Assembly: GCA_051162045.1 (NCBI GenBank)
Contig: JBISDI010000006.1
Direction: 5' to 3' (one strand)
Length of the DNA: 64,000 bases
Source: Anaerozeibacter quisquiliarum
GTDB lineage: Bacteria > Bacillota > Clostridia > Christensenellales > Aristaeellaceae
Below are positions 33,563-41,612 of this stretch, piece by piece. A program made the translations under genes and the position numbers. Below the pieces are notes generated by a model. It was not told the DNA's origin. It saw nothing but the letters and a program-made list of their open reading frames with translations, and ran no database searches. Each line of letters begins with the position of its first letter. Position 1 is the stretch's first letter.

Positions 33563-35062
33563 GTGGTACAGGAACTGATCCGCATGGAGGGCATCTCCAA
33601 GGAGTTCCCGGGGGTCAAGGCGCTCCAAAACGTGTCCTTCCAGCTCAACGCCGGCGAGGTCCACGCGCTGGTGGGTGAGAACGGCGCGGGTAAGTCGACG
33701 CTGATGAAGGTACTGACCGGCGTGTACACCAAGGACACGGGCAGTATCTTCCTGCGGGGAAGCCCGGTCGAAATCGACGACGTACGCAAGAGCCAGCTGC
33801 TCGGCATCGCCATGATTCACCAGGAGTTCAACCTGATGAATCACCTGACGGTGGCGCAGAACATCTTCATCGGGCGCGAAGAAAAGCGCGCGGGCATCTT
33901 CATAAACGATGCGCAGCTCAACCGCCGCGCGCGCGACCTTTTCGACCGGCTGAATGTCGACATCAACCCGACGGTGCGCGTGGGAAGCCTGACGGTTGCA
34001 AAGCAGCAGATGGTCGAGATCGCCAAGGCGCTTTCATACAATTCCGATGCGTTGATTATGGACGAGCCGACCGCACCGCTGACAGACAAGGAGATCGAGG
34101 ACCTGTTCCGCGTGATCCGGATGCTGCGTTCCGAGGGCAAGGGAATTATCTACATATCGCACAGGCTTGAGGAGCTCAAGCAGATTTCCGACCGTATCAC
34201 CGTCATGCGCGACGGCGGCTATGTCGGCACCGTCGCAACCGAGGATGCGACCGTCAAGCAGATCATCTCGATGATGGTCGGGCGCGAGATCTTCATCACC
34301 CGCAGCGAGCGGCAGGTTCCGGATGGAGCAAAGATCGCGCTCGAGGTCAGGAATATCAACCGCGGGCGCATGGTGCGGGGTGTGTCGTTCTCGGTGCGCA
34401 AGGGAGAGATCTTGGGAATCGCAGGGCTCGTCGGCGCGGGCAGGACAGAAACCGCGCGCGCGATCTTCGGCGCGGATCGCAGAACAACCGGCGAGATCTT
34501 CGTAAACGGCAAGAAGGCGGACATCCGAACCCCGGAGGACGCGGTTCGAAACGGCATTGCGTATTTGTCCGAGGACCGCAAGCGCTACGGGCTGATGCTG
34601 GGGATGAGCGTCGAAACGAATGTGTCCATTGCGACGATGCGCAAATTCCTCGCCGGCGGGTTTTTCTTGAGCGACCGGCGCGAGGCGAGGCATGCGCGCG
34701 ACATGGCGGAAAGCCTTTCCATCAAGACGCCGACGGTCAAGCAGCTCGTACGCTTCCTGTCCGGCGGGAACCAGCAGAAGGTTGTGCTGGCAAAGTGGCT
34801 GACCCGAAACTGCGACGTTTTGATCTTTGACGAGCCGACGCGCGGCATAGACGTCGGCGCGAAGAGTGAAATTTACAAGCTGCTCGATCAGCTCGCGGCG
34901 TCCGGCAAGGCGATTATCATGATTTCTTCGGAACTTCCGGAGATCATCCGTGTCAGTAACCGCGTGATTGTGATGTGCGAGGGGCGAATCACCGGCGAAA
35001 TTGCAGGCGATGGAATCGACCAGACGACCATCATGCAGTACGCGACGATACGCGAAGCATAG
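33563..35062 (+). CDS. RbsA-type sugar ABC transporter ATP-binding protein (two ATPase domains)
   Basis: A 499-residue protein with two tandem nucleotide-binding domains. The first has Walker A GENGAGKST, signature-like LTVAKQQMVEIAKAL and Walker B ALIMDEPTAPL. The second lacks a canonical Walker A (IAGLVGAGRTETARA), as in RbsA, and has the signature LSGGNQQKVVLAKWL with VLIFDEPTRGID. Start is GTG at 33563. It powers the permease at 35082 with the binding protein at 36097. Monosaccharides such as ribose, galactose or rhamnose are the usual substrates; the mutarotase downstream suggests a 6-deoxy- or related hexose. Confidence 0.93.
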   Translation: MVQELIRMEGISKEFPGVKALQNVSFQLNAGEVHALVGENGAGKSTLMKVLTGVYTKDTGSIFLRGSPVEIDDVRKSQLLGIAMIHQEFNLMNHLTVAQNIFIGREEKRAGIFINDAQLNRRARDLFDRLNVDINPTVRVGSLTVAKQQMVEIAKALSYNSDALIMDEPTAPLTDKEIEDLFRVIRMLRSEGKGIIYISHRLEELKQISDRITVMRDGGYVGTVATEDATVKQIISMMVGREIFITRSERQVPDGAKIALEVRNINRGRMVRGVSFSVRKGEILGIAGLVGAGRTETARAIFGADRRTTGEIFVNGKKADIRTPEDAVRNGIAYLSEDRKRYGLMLGMSVETNVSIATMRKFLAGGFFLSDRREARHARDMAESLSIKTPTVKQLVRFLSGGNQQKVVLAKWLTRNCDVLIFDEPTRGIDVGAKSEIYKLLDQLAASGKAIIMISSELPEIIRVSNRVIVMCEGRITGEIAGDGIDQTTIMQYATIREA

Positions 35063-35081
35063 CGCGTTGGAGGCGAAGAAA

Positions 35082-36044
35082 ATGAACCGTACAAAGAGCA
35101 AGGCAATGGCACAGCTTCTGATCATCATATGCGTGCTGATCGCGATGTTCGTGTTTTTCACGGCGATGAAGCCGGGGTTCGCGAGTTGGGTCAACATCAT
35201 GACGATTGCGCTTTCGACCTGTGTTAACGGACTTCTGGCAATTGCGGTGACTTTTGTCATCACGACGGCGGGTATCGATCTTTCGATTGGTACGACCATG
35301 ACCTTCAGCTGCGTCATGAGCGGCATCGCCTTCACGCGCTGGGGGTTCCCGATTGGGCTTGCCATCGCGTTCAGCTTCGTGGTGGGCGCGGTGTGCGGCG
35401 GCGTGAGCGGCTTTGCGGTCGCGAAGATGAAGCTTCCGCCGTTCATTGCGACGCTTGCGATGCAGATGATGACCAAGGGCTTGTCGCTGGTGGTTTCCGG
35501 CATCAAGCCGGTGTACTTCACCGCCGAACCGGGTTATCAGGCGATCGCGCTCGGAAGTTTCCTCGGCATCGACGGCTTCTACAACGCGTTTGCGCTGTTT
35601 ATTCTCGGAATCGCCATTGCCTACATACTGTATTCGCGGACGCTTTTTGGGCGCTACACGCAGGCGATCGGCTCCAACGAGGAGGCGGCGCGGCTTTCCG
35701 GCATCAACACCGACCGATGGAAGATACTCGTCTACATGGTCAGCGGTCTGTTCAGCGCTTTTGCCGGGCTTATTATGTCCTCGCGGCTCGGATCCGCGCA
35801 GCCGCAGCTCGGCGCGGGCTACGAGTCCGAGGCAATCGCTGCCGCCGTCATCGGCGGGACCTCGATGTCGGGCGGCGAGGGCTCGATCTTCGGGGTCGTC
35901 ATCGGCGCGTTCATCATTTCGGTTTTAAGCAACGGACTTCGCTCAATGGCGGTGTCGACCGAGTGGCAGACGGTAGTCACCGGCACGGTGCTCGCGGGCG
36001 CGGTGTATTTTGACCTGCTGCGCAAGCGCGGCAGGACGGATTGA
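35082..36044 (+). CDS. RbsC-type sugar ABC transporter permease
   Basis: A 320-residue membrane protein with about ten helices of the BPD_transp_2 family. Landmarks are VITTAGIDLSIGTTMTFSCV near residue 75, GFAVAKMKLPPFIATLAMQM near 115, and GGTSMSGGEGSIFGVVIGAFII near 260. ATG at 35082 has TTGGAGGCG upstream. It follows the ATPase gene by 19 bases. Confidence 0.93.
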   Translation: MNRTKSKAMAQLLIIICVLIAMFVFFTAMKPGFASWVNIMTIALSTCVNGLLAIAVTFVITTAGIDLSIGTTMTFSCVMSGIAFTRWGFPIGLAIAFSFVVGAVCGGVSGFAVAKMKLPPFIATLAMQMMTKGLSLVVSGIKPVYFTAEPGYQAIALGSFLGIDGFYNAFALFILGIAIAYILYSRTLFGRYTQAIGSNEEAARLSGINTDRWKILVYMVSGLFSAFAGLIMSSRLGSAQPQLGAGYESEAIAAAVIGGTSMSGGEGSIFGVVIGAFIISVLSNGLRSMAVSTEWQTVVTGTVLAGAVYFDLLRKRGRTD

Positions 36045-36096
36045 TTCGGCCAAATCCCGCGAGGAAGCGGGTACAGAATAAAGGGAGGTATGGTTC

Positions 36097-37077
36097 ATGA
36101 AAATGGTTCTGTCACTGGTTCTGACGCTCATCATGCTCGTTTCCGCCATGGCGGTTCCCGCGCTGGCGGAGGCAAAGCCGCTCGAGGGCGGATTCATCCC
36201 GGTCATCCCGCTGGGCGTGGCGCACCAGTTCTGGCAGGCGGTCAGGATGGGCGCGGAGCAGGCCGCCGAGGAATACGGCGTGACCATCGTCTTTGACGGA
36301 CCGCAGGAGGAAACCATGGTGGACAAGCAGGTGGACATCCTGCGCGCCAACCTGACCGACGAAAACCTGATCGCGGTTTGCATGGCGGCGATTGACGAAC
36401 AGTCCGTGCTCTCCGACCTGACCGCGGTTAAGGAAAAGGGCATGCCGATCGTGGGTTTTGACGCCGGCGTAGGCGCGATTGCGAACGCGCACTGCTCGAC
36501 GTCCAACTACGCTGCCGGCGAGCTCGCCGCCGAGAACGCCATCCGGCTTTTGAACGGCAAGGGCAAGGTCGCCGTGGTCGGGCATTCGCAGACCGTCGTC
36601 GACGCTGTGGCACGCGTTCAGGGCTTTATCGACTACATCAAGGCAAACTCGGCCATCGAAATCGTGGACACGCAGTACGGCGACGGCGATCATCTCAAGT
36701 CCGCCGACATCGCGAAGTCCATGCTGGTTGCGAACCCAGACATCGCCCTCATCTACGCCTCCAACGAGGGCGCGTGCGTCGGCGCGTACAACGGGCTCAA
36801 GGAAATCAACATGATCGGCAAGGTCATGCTGATCGGGTTTGACTCCTCCGCGGCGCTGAAGGCTGGCGTACGCAACGGCGAGATCGCCGGTGCGATCACT
36901 CAGGACCCGGTCGGCATGGGCTATGCGGCGGTCGCGACCGCATGCAAGCTGGTGCTGGGCGAGGAGATCAAGGGAGCGGTTGACGAAAATGGCACCATTG
37001 TCGTCGACACGGGCTGCTACTGGTACGACGCCACCAACATGGACGAGGGTCACATCGCTCCGCTTCTGTACGACTGA
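36097..37077 (+). CDS. RbsB-type sugar-binding protein
   Basis: A 326-residue exported protein. Signal peptide MKMVLSLVLTLIMLVSAMAVPALA-EA without a lipobox cysteine. The Peripla_BP_4 fold is evident: IPLGVAHQFWQAVRMGAEQA, DILRANLTDENLIAVCMAAI, PIVGFDAGVGAIA and VMLIGFDSSAALKAGVRNG. A GGGAGG site lies upstream. It gives specificity to the RbsABC-like importer. The ligand is unknown. Confidence 0.92.
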   Translation: MKMVLSLVLTLIMLVSAMAVPALAEAKPLEGGFIPVIPLGVAHQFWQAVRMGAEQAAEEYGVTIVFDGPQEETMVDKQVDILRANLTDENLIAVCMAAIDEQSVLSDLTAVKEKGMPIVGFDAGVGAIANAHCSTSNYAAGELAAENAIRLLNGKGKVAVVGHSQTVVDAVARVQGFIDYIKANSAIEIVDTQYGDGDHLKSADIAKSMLVANPDIALIYASNEGACVGAYNGLKEINMIGKVMLIGFDSSAALKAGVRNGEIAGAITQDPVGMGYAAVATACKLVLGEEIKGAVDENGTIVVDTGCYWYDATNMDEGHIAPLLYD

Positions 37078-37085
37078 TCGCCCGG

Positions 37086-37107
37086 GGGGGCGGATTTCCG
37101 CCCCCTT
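37086..37107 (+). terminator. GC hairpin after the sugar-binding protein gene
   Basis: GGGGGCGG (37086-37093) pairs with CCGCCCCC (37098-37105), followed by TTCCTC. It lies between the transporter and enzyme genes and likely reduces transcription of the latter. Confidence 0.55.
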
Positions 37108-37177
37108 CCTCGGATCGCATGAACATGGGAACGAGGCGCAGAGGTCTTCCGATAGAAATCCACCGAGGAGGAGAACC

Positions 37178-37546
37178 ATGCACGGTAAGAAGCTCTGGTT
37201 TTTCCCGGACGGCGACCGTCCACCGCTGGGCGATAGCCCTATGCAGGGGCACGAGTCCTATGTCATCCTCAACCCGAACGAAGCGGACGCGCACATCGAG
37301 TTCACGCTGTACTTCGAGGATCGCGCGCCGGTTCGCGGCATTCGCATGACCGTCGGGGGCGAGCGCGTCCAGTGCTTCCAGACGCACAACCCGGATCACT
37401 TCGGCGAACATACGCTGCCGCTTTCGCTGCAGTACGCGGCGAAGGTTGAAAGCGACGTGCCGGTGATTGCGCAGTATGGAAGGCTGGATGCGCGGCAGCA
37501 GAACCTCGCCTACTATACGACGATGGGGTATCCCTTCGATGCGTAG
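37178..37546 (+). CDS. Sensory rhodopsin transducer (ASRT) family protein
   Basis: A 122-residue protein. MHGKKLWFFPDGDRPPLG, HESYVILNPNEADAHIEFTLYFED and CFQTHNPDHFGEH match the Anabaena sensory rhodopsin transducer family (PF07100), a small beta-sandwich protein. In non-photosynthetic bacteria, members occur beside sugar catabolic genes and are thought to bind small molecules; no enzyme activity is proven. A GAGGAGG site is upstream. The stop overlaps the start of the mutarotase gene, so they are coupled. Confidence 0.85.
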   Translation: MHGKKLWFFPDGDRPPLGDSPMQGHESYVILNPNEADAHIEFTLYFEDRAPVRGIRMTVGGERVQCFQTHNPDHFGEHTLPLSLQYAAKVESDVPVIAQYGRLDARQQNLAYYTTMGYPFDA

Positions 37547-37856
37547 GCGTTTTTGCCAGCGCGCGTTCCTGAAGCCAAACCGGATCGACGAATACCGACA
37601 GCTACACGCGTCGGTGTGGGCGGAGGTTTTGGATACCATCGCAGACTGCAACCTCGAAAACTACTCGATTTACATCCTGGGGAATATGGTCATTTCATAT
37701 TTCGAATACACCGGCGACGACTACCAGGGGGACATGCGCAAAATGGAGGCGGATCCGGTGACCCAGCGCTGGTGGGCGCACACCAAGCCCTGCTTTCTAC
37801 ACCACGGCCGGGGCATCTACTACGAGGACCTCGTGGAAATATTTTACCAAGCGTAA
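37539..37856 (+). CDS. L-rhamnose mutarotase family protein
   Basis: A 105-residue protein of the family length. It has CQRAFLKPNRIDEYRQLHASVW, the conserved H and W near residues 22-26, and NYSIYILGNMVISYFEY; TQRWWAHTKPC closes the core. RhaM-type enzymes interconvert alpha and beta anomers of L-rhamnose or related sugars in the cytoplasm. ATG at 37539 overlaps the ASRT gene end by eight bases. The substrate may differ from rhamnose, since no rhamnose isomerase or kinase is nearby. Confidence 0.88.
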   Translation: MRRRFCQRAFLKPNRIDEYRQLHASVWAEVLDTIADCNLENYSIYILGNMVISYFEYTGDDYQGDMRKMEADPVTQRWWAHTKPCFLHHGRGIYYEDLVEIFYQA

Positions 37857-37870
37857 AGGAGATGGACAGC

Positions 37871-39046
37871 ATGGAACACGGAAGTATCTTCATCCCGAAA
37901 AGTGAGTACATGGAGCGCGTTTCGCGCGCGGCGGCGCTGATTCGGCGCGAAGGTTTGGACGCTCTGATCATCAACGGCAACGAGGCGGACTACGCTAATC
38001 CCCGCTACTTTTCCGGCTACTGGCCGCTGTTTGAGCGCGCGGGCGTGGCGATCTCGGCGGGCGGAGAAGCCGCGTTGATGTGTGGACCGGAGTCGAGGCA
38101 CTTCGCGGGCGACCGCTCGAAGCTCGACAAGCTGTTTGTGCTGAAGGAGTACCGCGAGGGCGCGGACCCGGCGTATCCGGAGTTTCAGGCGAGCAGCTTC
38201 CATGACGTGTTCAAGGCAATCGGCGTGACCGGCAAGCAGCTGCGCATCGGCGTGGCAAGCTATCTGGATACCTCGGTCGTCATCATGGAGGGCATCAAGG
38301 ATGCGTTCCCGGAGGCAAAGATCGTGCGCGCGGACCACATCATGGTCGAGCTTCGCCGCATTAAGTCCGCAAACGAAATCGCGTGCCTGCGCGAAGGCTA
38401 CCGCATCGCCGACCTCGCGACCCAGCAGGTCATCAAGGAAATTCGTCCCGGCATGACGGAATTACAGGCGGTCGGCATCGCGCAGCGCGTGATCTACGAA
38501 AACGGCGCGGAGTACGAGGGGCTGCCGATGTATGTGTTCTCCGAGGCGTCCACGCGCCACGCCATCTCGCGCTCGAGCTACCGCAAGTTCGAAAAGGGTG
38601 ATATCGTGCAGCTGAACCTGTCGGCGAAGATCGACGGCTATTCCGCGGCGATCGGCTACCCCATCGTACTCGGCAAACTCGAGGGCAAGCGCCGCGAAGT
38701 GGTGATGTTCGGGCTTGAGGCGCACAACTGGACGACGGAGCAGATTAAGTCCGGCGTCTTCGCCGCAGACATCGCGAAGAAGTTTTACCAATACTACGCC
38801 GACAACGGCTACAAGGACAACTTTGTCTACGGACCGATGCACGGCACCGGCATGATCGAGGTCGAGGCACCGTGGGTCGAAACCAGCTCCGACTACTACC
38901 TTGAGCCGAACATGACCTTCCAGGTCGACACCTACATCTCCACCGACACCTTCGGGGTACGCTGGGAAAAGGGCGTCGCGGTTACGGAGCGCGGGTGCGA
39001 CGTGCTGAGCGCGCCCATCGGGAAGCTCTACGAGCTGGAATTCTGA
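37871..39046 (+). CDS. Creatinase-like M24 protein lacking metal ligands
   Basis: A 391-residue pita-bread-fold protein with an N-terminal creatinase domain (residues ~10-155) and a C-terminal M24 domain. In metal-dependent members the ligands are Asp, Asp, His, Glu, Glu. Here the positions read Asn249 (VQLNLSAKIDG), Ala260 (GYSAAIG), His324 (HGTG), Asp353 (FQVDTYI) and Glu366 (VRWEKG). Loss of both Asp ligands indicates a metal-free enzyme like creatinase, which hydrolyses a C-N bond of creatine, rather than an aminopeptidase. ATG at 37871 has AAAGGAG nine bases upstream. The next gene is creatininase-like. Confidence 0.82.
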   Translation: MEHGSIFIPKSEYMERVSRAAALIRREGLDALIINGNEADYANPRYFSGYWPLFERAGVAISAGGEAALMCGPESRHFAGDRSKLDKLFVLKEYREGADPAYPEFQASSFHDVFKAIGVTGKQLRIGVASYLDTSVVIMEGIKDAFPEAKIVRADHIMVELRRIKSANEIACLREGYRIADLATQQVIKEIRPGMTELQAVGIAQRVIYENGAEYEGLPMYVFSEASTRHAISRSSYRKFEKGDIVQLNLSAKIDGYSAAIGYPIVLGKLEGKRREVVMFGLEAHNWTTEQIKSGVFAADIAKKFYQYYADNGYKDNFVYGPMHGTGMIEVEAPWVETSSDYYLEPNMTFQVDTYISTDTFGVRWEKGVAVTERGCDVLSAPIGKLYELEF

Positions 39047-39053
39047 CCTCCGT

Positions 39054-39084
39054 GGAGCCGTCCGCACGCCGGGCGGCTCCTTTT
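39054..39084 (+). terminator. Terminator-like hairpin after the M24 gene
   Basis: GGAGCCG (39054-39060) pairs with CGGCTCC (39074-39080), followed by TTTT. Transcription of the creatininase-like gene 24 bases further on must read through or be lower. Confidence 0.65.
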
Positions 39085-39107
39085 CATCAAAGGAAAGGAA
39101 GCGCGAT

Positions 39108-39845
39108 ATGAACCTGATCGATATGTTTTACCGCGAGATCGAGGACGCGAAGAAGCGGCGTGTGCCGCTCATCATCCCGATAGGCACGATTGAGTACCAC
39201 GCCGAGCATGCGAGCTGTGGCTGCGACACCATGGTCATAACCGGCGTTCTCGAGCGCCTGGGAGCACAAAAGGAGGTCGTCGTCGCGCCGCCGATCTGGT
39301 ACGGCGTGGCGAGCTACGCCGTTTCGGGCCCTGAAAAGGGCACGATCCAAGTCGATGTCGATGCATATGAGGCGTACTTGACCGAGATTTTGAAATCCCT
39401 CGTGCTGGGCGGCTGGCGGAACATCTACCTTGTCTACCACCACCAGAGCGAGGCGGGCGTGCTGATGCCGATGACGCTCGCGTGCATGAAGGCGGCCAAG
39501 AAGGTCACCATGGACCATATGGAAACGGCGCGCGGCATGGGCTGGTGGGGCGACAATTCCACACGGGACTACTATGAAAACCTTGAAACGGACCTCAATC
39601 CGCTGACGTTTATCAAGACCGTGCCGCTGATGGACGCGCAGGCGCAGATCGACTGCGGCGGCTTCGACCATGCTGGCAAGTTCGAGACCTCGCTCCTGAG
39701 CGCTGTTTATCCCGAAAACGTCGATTTCGAACGAGCCGCCTGGAACACCGAGTGGTTCGCCATCCCCGCGAAGGACGCAAGCCCCGAGCTCGGTGAAAAA
39801 ATGGCGGCGCTGGCGCTCGAGTATCTGAAAAAGACCATCATCTGA
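39108..39845 (+). CDS. Creatininase-family amidohydrolase
   Basis: A 245-residue protein of family length. The first metal motif, PIGTIEYHAEHASCGCDT, keeps Glu29, His31, His34 and Asp40 of the E-x-H-x-x-H...D pattern. The usual N-G-H-G-G-N is altered to YHHQSEAG. The later FDHAGKFETSLL matches the conserved HAG-x-x-ETS with its glutamate. Family members hydrolyse cyclic amides or related C-N bonds with divalent metals (creatinine, formamides in riboflavin pathways). Next to a creatinase-like protein and a sugar importer, it suggests breakdown of an amide- or amine-bearing sugar derivative. Confidence 0.85.
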   Translation: MNLIDMFYREIEDAKKRRVPLIIPIGTIEYHAEHASCGCDTMVITGVLERLGAQKEVVVAPPIWYGVASYAVSGPEKGTIQVDVDAYEAYLTEILKSLVLGGWRNIYLVYHHQSEAGVLMPMTLACMKAAKKVTMDHMETARGMGWWGDNSTRDYYENLETDLNPLTFIKTVPLMDAQAQIDCGGFDHAGKFETSLLSAVYPENVDFERAAWNTEWFAIPAKDASPELGEKMAALALEYLKKTII

Positions 39846-39960
39846 GTCAAGGACATCATTTCGCAGCGGCGTCGGGCACGCACATGCTTTTTCCGGAGAG
39901 GGGGGGAAAGGGGCGTGTATGAGTTGAGCTATGAGGAGGTGGCCAGAGGGTTTTCTCTAA

Positions 39961-41121
39961 GCGCCGGTCAACGGGCGGTATGATGAGAGCCGGGAGACGC
40001 TGCACCTGGATATTCCGAAGGGGGAGATGCCGGGGAAGCTTCGGGAACTCAAGGAGCGCGCGGCGAAGTACCGCGGCTACCAGAAGCGATTCGCCGAGGG
40101 CGAGACACAAATCCTGGAGACCGATCCTGAGTGCCGGACGCTGCACCCGAAGGACGGACTGCGCCCGGTGTACAACGTGCAGACGGCTGTGGACGGTGGG
40201 AGCCACCTGATCGCGGAGTTTCTGGTGACGCCAGCCAACACCGACCAGAATCTTTGAGCGAGGTATCGGAGCAGACAAAGCAGGCGATGGGGCTGGAAGC
40301 CCTCCGGGTGGTGGCGGACAAGGGGGACGAAAGCCGGGAGGACATCGAGGAGTGCCTTTTGAACGGCGTCTCTGCGGACGTGGGGTTCAAGTACGACAAG
40401 GAGGAACGGGTCTTCACGCTGGAACACATGCCCATGGAGATATCCGAGGCGAAGCGCGCCTCCGCAAAGCCGGAGGACATCCTGGACTGCCTGAGAGCGG
40501 GCGTACTGCCTCAGTGCTACGAGGGGACCAACATCCGGGCAGAAGCGCAATACCGCGGCGCGGTCAGCTGCTTCATACGGCACGAGGACGGCACCGTCAC
40601 CTGCCCGATGGGGCGTCAATTGTTCAAGCACGCGGACAAGAAGTACGGCACCGTCTATGGCAGCCGGGAGGCCTGCCGAACCTGCCCAAACCGCTGCACC
40701 GACTCGAAAAACGCCAAGACCGTCAGCATCGGCTACAACTCCACCTATGTGCCCGTCATCATGTACGGCGACCCCAGGTACCCGCTCCAGCAGCTGCCGG
40801 ATGTGGCCCGGTAGCCCCTACAACCACTTCGGCAAGTGGAAGCACGCGCAAAGTAAGGTCAAGCTGACCATCCGCCGGGACATGCAAAAGCAGCAGCTGC
40901 GAAAAGAGCTGTCGGAGCACCCGTTTGGAACGGTCAAGTGGGCGGACGGCGCGCACCACTTCCTGTGTCGCGGCAAGGAAAAAGTGACAGGCGAAATCGC
41001 GCTCAGCTTCCTGACGTACAATCTCAGAAGATCAATCAAGCTTACGACGCACAATCCCGGCGACGTCCCGGGCATTCTTATGTACCTAAGGGCGAAAAAC
41101 CAGGCAAAACGCGCCGGTTGA
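39961..41121 (+). pseudogene. IS1182-family transposase remnant, frameshifted
   Basis: Three reading-frame pieces (39961-40257, ~40256-40814, ~40815-41121) together give a transposase-like protein: HPKDGLRPVYNVQTAVDGG, then VVADKGDESREDIEECLLNG, a cysteine cluster CRTCPNRC, and a final FGTVKWADGAHHFLCRGKEK with LSFLTYNLRR. Frame changes occur near 40255 and 40815, and the N-terminal third is missing. It no longer encodes a working transposase. Clear terminal repeats were not found. Confidence 0.8.
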
Positions 41122-41187
41122 GGGGTCGGAGAACCCTTTTCACCGCGATCATCGGGCTTTTCGGACTGCCCGACAGTTAATTGACAT

Positions 41188-41222
41188 AAAAAACTTGTCC
41201 GAAAACTGGCGTTTTCAGACAA
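41188..41222 (-). terminator. Terminator of tRNA-Ala
   Basis: On the minus strand TTGTCTGAAAAC-GCCA-GTTTTCGGACAA is followed by GTTTTTT, four bases after the tRNA CCA end. Confidence 0.85.
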
Positions 41223-41226
41223 ATTG

Positions 41227-41302
41227 TGGTGGAGCCAAGGGGATTCGAACCCCTGACCTCTACGATGCGAACGTAGCGCGCTACCAACTGTGCTATGGCC
41301 CC
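41227..41302 (-). tRNA. tRNA-Ala (anticodon CGC)
   Basis: The minus strand folds as a cloverleaf: acceptor GGGGCCA/TGGCTCC with encoded CCA, D arm with AGTTGGTAGCGC, anticodon stem CTACG/CGTAG with loop TTCGCAT (anticodon CGC, reading GCG), and T arm GGTTCGAATCC. It is 76 bases long. Confidence 0.95.
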
Positions 41303-41506
41303 ACATATGAAGTTTGTTGCCTCGATCGCCGAGGATATGGGCTTGCGTTGACCTTAGGGGATTAAATACCGTTGCCGTGTCCGCTGATGCCCATCTATGG
41401 TTTTCGGTCGATCCCATGCAGGGGAATGTTTCCGAGGATAGACTTCTGGAGGTGCGCCCGGCCAGCGATGCTCGGGCCTCATGCGTTGCGGGATTGCTCC
41501 CGACAG
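41303..41506 (-). ncRNA. Candidate structured RNA or long leader upstream of tRNA-Ala
   Basis: A strong minus-strand promoter starts transcription near 41506, about 200 bases before the tRNA, and no gene lies between. The RNA would contain several helices: GGGA-GCAA-UCCC at the 5' end, GCCCG with CGGGC around a 12-base loop, and a nested stem with UCUAU/AUAGA, UCGG/CCGA and UUCCC/GGGA(U). It may be an independent small RNA or just an unusual tRNA leader. No known RNA family was recognised. Confidence 0.35.
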
Positions 41507-41512
41507 TTTGAT

Positions 41513-41541
41513 ATTATAGCACGGGGACCGCCAAAATGCAA
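41513..41541 (-). promoter_or_regulatory. Promoter upstream of tRNA-Ala
   Basis: Minus strand TTGCAT (41536-41541) and TATAAT (41513-41518), 17 bases apart. Confidence 0.65.
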
Positions 41542-41612
41542 TTGGTTTTTGCCCGAAATGTGAAAGTAAGCGTGTTAATTCATTGTTGAGGGCCGGGCTG
41601 TGTCTACAGCCC

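Noticed and set aside
41303..41506. 6S RNA or SRP RNA upstream of tRNA-Ala
   Set aside because: I could not find the closing stem and central bubble of 6S or the conserved SRP loop, so it is listed only as an unnamed candidate.
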